Source: Allocoprococcus comes
Lineage (GTDB): Bacteria; Bacillota; Clostridia; Lachnospirales; Lachnospiraceae
Assembly: GCF_013300725.1 (NCBI RefSeq)
Contig: NZ_JAAIMM010000005.1
Location: forward strand, 84,675 to 148,674
Direction of reading: 5' to 3'
DNA: 64,000 nucleotides
The translations under genes and the position numbers were made by a program. The notes under the pieces were generated by a model. It saw nothing but the letters and a program-made list of their open reading frames with translations, was not told the origin of the DNA and ran no database searches. This document shows positions 58,163 through 64,000 of this stretch, one piece after another. Position 1 is the stretch's first letter, and each line of letters starts with the position of its first letter.

Positions 58163-58224
58163 CCAGAGCAGACCTGGCAACCCTGTTGTTAAATAAGGGA
58201 AGCCAGGAATATCTCTGGTTTTTT
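58163..58224 (+). terminator. Three-tier hairpin terminator after the DegV gene
   Basis: CCAGAG/CTCTGG, CCTGGC/GCCAGG and CCCT/AGGG nest inside each other and end in TTTTTT. It lies 90 bases after the stop codon and abuts the end of the methyltransferase gene on the other strand. Confidence 0.75.
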
Positions 58225-58229
58225 GTGTG

Positions 58230-60404
58230 TCAGAACAGAAATTTGTTTTCTCCATCTACTGCATGCTTAATGATGTCCTGCTCTTTAGAGGTAAGATTAA
58301 ATAATTTGAAAATCAGTTGGTCGAGTTGTTCGTAGGCAATTTGTGCTTCCGCAGGAGGCAGTCCGTTAATTAGTGGTTCTACAGTCTGAATGATGATATT
58401 TTGTGTATCAGCATCAACATCCGGAATCGGAATATTTTCAATATGAGAACGCAATACCTTCACGGAATGAAAATCCATTTTGTAAATAAACTGTGCAACT
58501 CTGGAATTAAGGATGGCAAGAATATATTTTATATGCAGTCCTTCAAGATTGGGGATGACCACATTGCAGCTATTCAAAGAAAGTGTTTGTTTATCATCAT
58601 AAGCAAAGACAAGCTGGCTGCTGATAAAACGATACAAAAGCTTTTCTGGCGCACGGTACATTTCTATAGGTGCTACCTGCTGAAAATTCTGTGGGTTAAA
58701 CACAATATAGTTTGGGTTCGGATTAGTATGGTACTTACAGATATCGGAGCCTTTTAAAATAACCTCGTTATCTTTGGTTTTCACGGAGGAAATATATTTT
58801 TTATTATTTCCGGTTACGATTCCTAAAGCAAAATCGGCGTTACCGGCAAGAAAGTATGTTTTAGGAGTATGCCGGATTTTTTCAAGTAGCTGATATTCTG
58901 CATCCGTTGTATGAAAGCTGAAATAATCGGCTGAAATTTTACGGTCTGTCAGAATGGTTGTGCAGTGACCACAGTCGGAAACTTCCATTCCGATTGTTGA
59001 AAGTGGCTTTCCGGTGTGAATGAGCTGTAATATAATGCAGGGACACTGGACTTTATCAAATGCGTTTCCTAAAAACTCAAGATACCGGACGGAATTGTTT
59101 TCCATAATAGCAGTACGGATCGGTGTATGTGCTTTTACATTAAGTATTGCTTCTGGAAGAATGAAAGAAAGCTGTCCGTTTATGGATAAATTACTCAGTG
59201 CTTTTTCAATAAACAAATCATAAGACTCGATATTTTTCCCTGAAGCAGTCCGATATTTTTTGCGAAGCTTTTCTTTTTCTGATTCGGAAAATTCATATCC
59301 CCATGGTGGATTACCGATGATATACTGGTAAGAAGCTTTTAAATCAGATGCAAGATAATCGGCTTCGGTTATATGCTCGTACAGAGTTTTGATAGAGAGA
59401 ATGTCATATTTCAAAACCATATTCAACCGGGTAATTTTTACACTGATTGTATCGGTATCATTGCCGTAAATCTGGTCAAAGCAAACGTGTGCTGGGAGTT
59501 GCAATAAAAAATTCCCAGTCCCACAGCAGGGATCCAGAATTCTGGCATCTGATGCAATATCCAGTTTTCCGATCAGCTTTTTGACGATTTTGGTAGGCGT
59601 ATAGTAGGAACCGGTTGCCTTGCGGCTGCCGATATTTTTACAGGAAATGTAAATGAGTCCAAGGATATCTTCAGCAGGTTCGTATACATAATCAAAATCA
59701 AAAAGTTGAGAATATTTTTCACAGAAATGCAGTGCTTGTTCAGAATCAGCAATCAAAGCATAGATCAGTTCGTCGTATAGAGCCAGGGTGATTTCTTTTT
59801 TTAAAAATCTGCTCAGCAACACTTTTTCGTGTTTGAAAGAAAGATCATATTTTTGGGCAAGCAAATGTAAGGCACAGTCAGCAATGAGATATTGAATCAC
59901 ATCTGATGAAAGTGCAATGGATTCGCCTGTTACAATTCGGAGAATCTGCTGCAACAGTTCAATGTTCTGACAGTTTTCAGAAACATAGGCACTGTAAAGG
60001 GAATTGCCACAGATAAATTTTTTGTTGCGCCTGCTTTTCAGAGATTGGTTCTTTCCGGATTGAAGTTCTGCTTTCAGCTTTTCGGCATACTGTTTTGTAA
60101 AATAAGGCTTTTTCTGATCAGTATATTCTGGAATGAGTTTGTCAAGCTTGATCCAGTTACGACCGGTTGCAGTCGAAATGGAAAGCATATCACATAATTC
60201 TCTTAAAGAGAGATAATCGGAATCTTTAGGAAAATCAGTTGTTCTTTCATCGGAAGGTTTGGTAGCAGAATCGGGGATTAACCAGATGCCGCTGACCATT
60301 TTACAACCGTCAATACGGTTGGTTTCACAGAGCTTTTGCACGCGGCGTTCGGATAAATGGAACCGCTTTGAGGTCTCTTTTACAGAAATATAATCCATAG
60401 TCAT
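58230..60404 (-). CDS. Orphan N6-adenine DNA methyltransferase fused to two DNA-binding domains
   Basis: 724 residues from the ATG at 60404 (AAAGGAG upstream). Two MerR/excisionase-like helix-turn-helix units lie at about 4-48 (DYISVKETSKRFHLSERRVQ) and 64-110 (YLSLRELCDMLSISTATGRN). The gamma-class methyltransferase follows: GSYYTP (265-270), motif I DPCCGTGNF (291-299), motif IV NPPWGY (365-370). The C-terminal part resembles TaqI/Eco57I-type target recognition (IVTGNNKKYI, LKYILAILNSRVAQFIYKMD-like region). No PD-ExK nuclease domain and no neighbouring restriction gene are seen. Modification-only or regulatory methylation is likely; target unknown. Confidence 0.85.
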   Translation of the reverse strand: MTMDYISVKETSKRFHLSERRVQKLCETNRIDGCKMVSGIWLIPDSATKPSDERTTDFPKDSDYLSLRELCDMLSISTATGRNWIKLDKLIPEYTDQKKPYFTKQYAEKLKAELQSGKNQSLKSRRNKKFICGNSLYSAYVSENCQNIELLQQILRIVTGESIALSSDVIQYLIADCALHLLAQKYDLSFKHEKVLLSRFLKKEITLALYDELIYALIADSEQALHFCEKYSQLFDFDYVYEPAEDILGLIYISCKNIGSRKATGSYYTPTKIVKKLIGKLDIASDARILDPCCGTGNFLLQLPAHVCFDQIYGNDTDTISVKITRLNMVLKYDILSIKTLYEHITEADYLASDLKASYQYIIGNPPWGYEFSESEKEKLRKKYRTASGKNIESYDLFIEKALSNLSINGQLSFILPEAILNVKAHTPIRTAIMENNSVRYLEFLGNAFDKVQCPCIILQLIHTGKPLSTIGMEVSDCGHCTTILTDRKISADYFSFHTTDAEYQLLEKIRHTPKTYFLAGNADFALGIVTGNNKKYISSVKTKDNEVILKGSDICKYHTNPNPNYIVFNPQNFQQVAPIEMYRAPEKLLYRFISSQLVFAYDDKQTLSLNSCNVVIPNLEGLHIKYILAILNSRVAQFIYKMDFHSVKVLRSHIENIPIPDVDADTQNIIIQTVEPLINGLPPAEAQIAYEQLDQLIFKLFNLTSKEQDIIKHAVDGENKFLF

Positions 60405-60576
60405 ATAGACTCCTTTGATAAATGATATAATATATATTATATACGGTAATACGAATAAAAACAATATTAATAATAAAAAAGGTATGCAAAGAGAAGAGGT
60501 TAACAAAAGAAAATATGATTCAATTATTATTTGTGTGAGTACAAGTGTAATTTATGTTTTTGATACTTACATCATT

Positions 60577-61416
60577 TTATAAAATCGACATAAACCACTC
60601 TACCGTTTTCGGATCATAGTGAGAGAAGAATAAGCTTTCTCCGCCGTCCAGTGCTTCAATTTCTGCCATTTCTTCTGCAGTCAGTGTGAAATCGAAGAGG
60701 TCAAAGTTTTGCTGCATACGGTCTTTGTGGACAGACTTCGGAATGATCACCACATCACTCTGAAGAAGGAAACGAAGAGCTGTCTGTGCAGCAGTTTTTC
60801 CATATTTTTCACCGATTTTTGTCAGAACCGGATTGGTGAACATATCGTTACGTCCTTCTGCAAATGGTCCCCATGATTCGATCTGACAGCCGTATTTCTG
60901 CAGGTATTCTTTCGCAACTTTTTGCTGCTGGAACACGTGTGTTTCAATCTGGTTTACAGCTGGTTTGATTTCTGCAAAATGCTGGATGTCCAGATAGCGG
61001 TCCGGTCCGAAGTTGGATACACCGATGGCGCGCAGTTTTCCTTCTTTGTAAAGTTCTTCCATAGCGCGGTAGGTTCCGTAGTAGTCACCGAATGGCTGAT
61101 GGATCAGAACCAGATCCAAGTATTCTGTCTGTAATTTCTTCATGGATTCTTCGATGGATGCCTTTGCCTTTTCGTATCCGGCATTGGTGATCCATACCTT
61201 TGTGGTCAGGAAGAATTCTTCACGCGGAAGTCCGCATTCTTTTAAGGCAGCTCCTACGCCTTCTTCGTTATAATAAGCCTGTGCAGTATCGATGCTGCGG
61301 TAGCCGACCTCGATGGCATCGAGCACACAGCGCTTTGTATCTTCTGCCGGAGTCTGGTATACACCGTATCCGAGCTTTGGCATTTTGATTCCATTATTCA
61401 AGGTTACATATTCCAT
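60577..61416 (-). CDS. Aldo/keto reductase
   Basis: 279 residues. The tetrad is visible: Asp and Tyr in GYRSIDTAQAYYNEEGVG, Lys in FLTTKVWITN, His in LVLIHQPFGD. NADPH site: IIPKSVHKDRMQQNFDLF. Similar in type to the enzyme at 26081 but clearly a different gene. GGAGG-like AATGGAGGTTTAG precedes the ATG. Divergent from the LysR gene at 61627, which may control it. Confidence 0.92.
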   Translation of the reverse strand: MEYVTLNNGIKMPKLGYGVYQTPAEDTKRCVLDAIEVGYRSIDTAQAYYNEEGVGAALKECGLPREEFFLTTKVWITNAGYEKAKASIEESMKKLQTEYLDLVLIHQPFGDYYGTYRAMEELYKEGKLRAIGVSNFGPDRYLDIQHFAEIKPAVNQIETHVFQQQKVAKEYLQKYGCQIESWGPFAEGRNDMFTNPVLTKIGEKYGKTAAQTALRFLLQSDVVIIPKSVHKDRMQQNFDLFDFTLTAEEMAEIEALDGGESLFFSHYDPKTVEWFMSIL

Positions 61417-61626
61417 AATTCTAAACCTCCATTTTTCTGAAATGAATTTTCTCCTGTTGTATCGGGACGGGCGCAGCTGTATTTTTCAACTTACGCTGTT
61501 GGGACGATCATTGGAGAAATTTATGTCTGTTTACAAATCTTACTTTACAATGCATTTCCAGAAATGTACACTATTGATATCGCAATCTACATTTCAGAAA
61601 ATGAAAAGTAAAACAGGAGGAAAGTC

Positions 61627-62415
61627 ATGCTGGATTTATATGAGCTAAAACAATTTGCCGCGTTTGCAGATCTCGGAACCTTGTCAAAAGTGGCGGGAGA
61701 ATTTCATCTTTCCACTCCGTCGATCACCCGTTCCATGCAGAATCTGGAGGAGAGCTTTGGAGTAAAATTATTTTCAAGGGGAAAGAACCGGATTGAATTA
61801 AATGAAACAGGGAAGGCAGCAGTAGGGTATGCACGGAAACTTTTACAGGAAGCGGACCGGGCTGTGGAGCAGGTGAGAGCATTTGACCTGAGGCAGAAGA
61901 CGATTGTGGTCAGGTCCTGTGCGCCGGCACCGCTCTGGGAACTTCTGAAAAAACTGAACCACACAGATCCTGGCAAGATGATATCATCCACAATCTGCCA
62001 GAATGAAGAGGTTCAGGTTTCATTAGGTGAAAAATCCTGTGATATTGGGATCCTGCCATTTCCGGTAGAAGGGGCGTATGAATTTATGAAGGAGAACTTG
62101 TTTGTCAGCGTTCCGCCGGAGCATGAGCTTGCCCGGCAGAAGGAGCTTACTTTTGAGGAAATCAATGGATTTAATTTTTTACTGCGCACAGAACTTGGAT
62201 TTTGGGATACCATGTGCCGGGAAAAGATGCCTGCATCCAAATTCCTGGTTCAGACGGACACGGAAGCATTTAATGAACTGGTGAGAGCTTCTTCGCTGCC
62301 GTGCTTTATAACAGATTATATTCAGGAAAAGGAGATGGAGGATTACGGAAGAATCCGGATTCCGATCACGGATCCAGAGGCTAAGGTGACATTTTATGTC
62401 AAAGAATTGAGCTGA
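61627..62415 (+). CDS. LysR-family transcriptional regulator
   Basis: 262 residues, somewhat short for the family (about 300). The N-terminal winged helix reads ELKQFAAFADLGTLSKVAGE and STPSITRSMQNLEESFGVKL; the effector domain covers the rest. AGGAGG lies upstream of the start. Divergent from the aldo/keto reductase gene across 210 bases, the usual position for a LysR regulator and its target. Confidence 0.9.
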   Translation: MLDLYELKQFAAFADLGTLSKVAGEFHLSTPSITRSMQNLEESFGVKLFSRGKNRIELNETGKAAVGYARKLLQEADRAVEQVRAFDLRQKTIVVRSCAPAPLWELLKKLNHTDPGKMISSTICQNEEVQVSLGEKSCDIGILPFPVEGAYEFMKENLFVSVPPEHELARQKELTFEEINGFNFLLRTELGFWDTMCREKMPASKFLVQTDTEAFNELVRASSLPCFITDYIQEKEMEDYGRIRIPITDPEAKVTFYVKELS

Positions 62416-62560
62416 AAAGCTCCTGAACGGGAGAAAATTTCAGGATGCTGTTTTTCATATGTCTTTTCATTCATGCACCAGATTGCTATAATATTTCGTT
62501 TTGCACGCTTATTTTATGGTATACTGTACTGGATATTAAATGATGCAAGGGAGAACAAAC

Positions 62561-63721
62561 ATGAATTTTTTACTGGGAATTATATACCTTTCATTTATCA
62601 GCCTCGGACTGCCGGATGCGCTTTTAGGATCTGCGTGGCCGAAGATGTATCTGGAATTTCAGGTTCCGGTCTCATACGCCGGTGCAATCTCAATGATCAT
62701 TGCGCTTGGAACGATTCTTTCAAGTCTGCTCAGTGACCGGCTTACCAGAAAATTTGGCACAGGAGCAGTAACGGCAACCAGTGTTGGAATCACGGCATTT
62801 GCACTCTGGGGATTTTCCATAAGTCACAGCTTCTGGATGCTGTGTATCTGGGCGATTCCTTATGGACTTGGAGCGGGGAGTGTGGATGCTTCTTTGAATA
62901 ATTATGTGGCACTACATTATGCGAGTAAGCATATGAGCTGGCTGCACTGTATGTGGGGAGTTGGGGCAACGCTTGGCCCTTATATTATGGGTGCTGCACT
63001 TACCGGTGGTGCATCCTGGAATACCGGGTACCGGATCATTTCTGTGATGCAGGTTGTCCTCACAGCGATTATTGTATTCAGTCTTCCTAAATGGAAAGGA
63101 AGAAATGTTTCCGCGGAAGAACATATAGGGAGCAAACCGCTTTCATTAAAAGAAATTTTAGCGATACCGGGAGCAAAGGCGATTATGATCTGCTTTTTCT
63201 GTTATTGTGCAGTGGAGCAGACGACCATGCTCTGGGCGAGCAGTTATCTGAATCTGGCAAAGGGTGTGGCAGCGCAGACGGCGGCTTCATTTGCCGGGAT
63301 GTTCTGCATCGGTATTACGATTGGGCGTGGAATTAATGGATTTATCGCAATGAAACTGAAAGACAGCCAGATGATCCGGATGGGGCAGGCAATCATTTTT
63401 CTTGGAATTGTCGTGATGATGCTTCCGTTTGGGGATGTATTTTCATTACTTGGATTTTCACTGATCGGTCTTGGATGTGCGCCGGTTTATCCTTGTATTA
63501 TTCATTCTACGCCGGAACATTTTGGAGCGGAACGCTCTCAGGCACTGATCGGGGTACAGATGGCAAGTGCATATGTTGGAACCTGCCTGATGCCACCGTT
63601 ATTTGGATTGATGGCAAATCATATTTCCATTCATTTACTTCCGGTTTATCTGCTTATTTTACTGGCTGTGATGGTGTGGATGCATGAATTGTTAAATAAG
63701 ACGGTAAGTGGGAAAGAGTAA
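62561..63721 (+). CDS. Major facilitator superfamily transporter
   Basis: 386 residues with about twelve membrane segments. Features: FLLGIIYLSFISLGLPDALL at the start; DRLTRKFGTGAVTATSVGIT (motif A region); WGVGATLGPYIMGAAL. The pattern with an early SLGLPDALLGSAWP resembles sugar/fucose-type MFS proteins; substrate unknown. AAGGGAG precedes the ATG at 62561; two upstream ATGs lie before that site. Follows the LysR gene after 145 bases. Confidence 0.88.
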   Translation: MNFLLGIIYLSFISLGLPDALLGSAWPKMYLEFQVPVSYAGAISMIIALGTILSSLLSDRLTRKFGTGAVTATSVGITAFALWGFSISHSFWMLCIWAIPYGLGAGSVDASLNNYVALHYASKHMSWLHCMWGVGATLGPYIMGAALTGGASWNTGYRIISVMQVVLTAIIVFSLPKWKGRNVSAEEHIGSKPLSLKEILAIPGAKAIMICFFCYCAVEQTTMLWASSYLNLAKGVAAQTAASFAGMFCIGITIGRGINGFIAMKLKDSQMIRMGQAIIFLGIVVMMLPFGDVFSLLGFSLIGLGCAPVYPCIIHSTPEHFGAERSQALIGVQMASAYVGTCLMPPLFGLMANHISIHLLPVYLLILLAVMVWMHELLNKTVSGKE

Positions 63722-63788
63722 CGAAAATTGTATAAAAGGCATTATATGCAATCGCGTGAAAATGTGCTGAGATGTATTTTTTATAAGA

Positions 63789-63831
63789 CAAAAGACGGGA
63801 GACAAAGTAAAAATGTCGCTCGCCTTTTGTG
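63789..63831 (+). other. Imperfect hairpin between converging genes
   Basis: CAAAAG at 63789 onward pairs with CTTTTG near 63831, with an interrupted inner stem (CG, G and GAC/GTC pairs). It may end transcripts from one or both sides. Confidence 0.4.
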
Positions 63832-63843
63832 GATTGAAAGAGA

Positions 63844-64000
63844 TTATTTGGAAGAGTTCAGCACTTGTAAAATTTTTTCAACATCGTAATCTGGTGCGTG
63901 TTTTAACATAATATAGCAAGAATTCTCCTTCCTCTGCAGGTGTGAACTTAAATGAAAAACTAATTTCCAGCTGTAGATTATCCCTGTAATTCTGCAGGAT
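63844..64000 (-). CDS. 3' end of a minus-strand gene, cut by window edge; possibly frameshifted
   Basis: A frame open from the window end to a TAA at 63844-63846 ends in MLKHAPDYDVEKILQVLNSS, which looks like genuine protein. Upstream in the same frame composition is less convincing, while a neighbouring frame reads LEISFSFKFTPAEEGEFLLYY before stopping. A frameshift near 63915 would join the two plausible parts, so this may be a pseudogene or a sequencing error. Family not recognised. Confidence 0.35.
   Translation of the reverse strand, partial: SCRITGIIYSWKLVFHLSSHLQRKENSCYIMLKHAPDYDVEKILQVLNSSK

Overview
The window looks like a chromosomal segment of a Gram-positive, anaerobic, spore-forming gut Firmicute, most likely a Lachnospiraceae (Clostridium cluster XIVa) relative. 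The pointers are three T-box leaders, the B. subtilis-like order cysE-cysS-mrnC-rlmB-sigH, a SpoVAF/GerA-type spore protein, an oxygen-sensitive class III ribonucleotide reductase, AGGAGG-type ribosome binding sites and the maltodextrin gene set. No genome was compared, so the genus is left open.

Layout. 1-3.5 kb: 3' end of purL and gdhA. 3.5-4.5 kb: tRNA-Val and tRNA-Met between two copies of an unrecognised ~160-nt hairpin element. 4.6-6.9 kb: a charged membrane protein, ispF with a Cys-rich tail, and an acetyltransferase. 6.9-11.2 kb: Cys T-box, then cysE-cysS-mrnC-rlmB-sigH. 11.2-18.1 kb: tRNA-Thr, glnS, cls, purA and, on the minus strand, asnA. 18.96-25.03 kb: an integrative mobilizable element (int, xis, MobT-type relaxase with an oriT-like palindrome inside its gene, DUF961 protein, XRE regulator) that carries an AT-rich secreted cysteine protease and a small overlapping partner. 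25.2-33.7 kb: SEC-C protein, Thr T-box controlling an aldo/keto reductase plus thrS, DUF1540 protein, third hairpin element, AI-2E family transporter, metA, fchA, folD. 34.1-36.3 kb: a MATE exporter with an AraC regulator, probably acquired. 36.4-47.7 kb: maltodextrin locus (LacI regulator, malEFG, pullulanase, debranching enzyme, GH13 amylase), ending in a malL scrap joined to a broken IS1182-type transposase. 47.8-51.8 kb: an XRE regulator, a small unknown gene, and a Trp T-box upstream of trpXYZ. 52.0-55.3 kb: NrdR boxes, nrdD, nrdG and a dUTPase, followed by the fourth hairpin element. 55.6-64 kb: spoVAF-like gene, DegV protein, an orphan DNA methyltransferase with two N-terminal DNA-binding domains, aldo/keto reductase, LysR regulator, MFS transporter and the end of a minus-strand gene.

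The genes form several functional groups: amino-acid supply sensed through uncharged tRNA (Cys, Thr, Trp), import and breakdown of alpha-glucans, one-carbon and methionine metabolism, and dNTP supply. The strongest novelty candidate is the ~160-nt element. It occurs four times, with a conserved core hairpin, inner stems that differ between copies through compensating changes, and a 31-33 bp outer stem whose sequence is unique to each copy yet self-complementary. I could not match it to any named RNA or repeat family.
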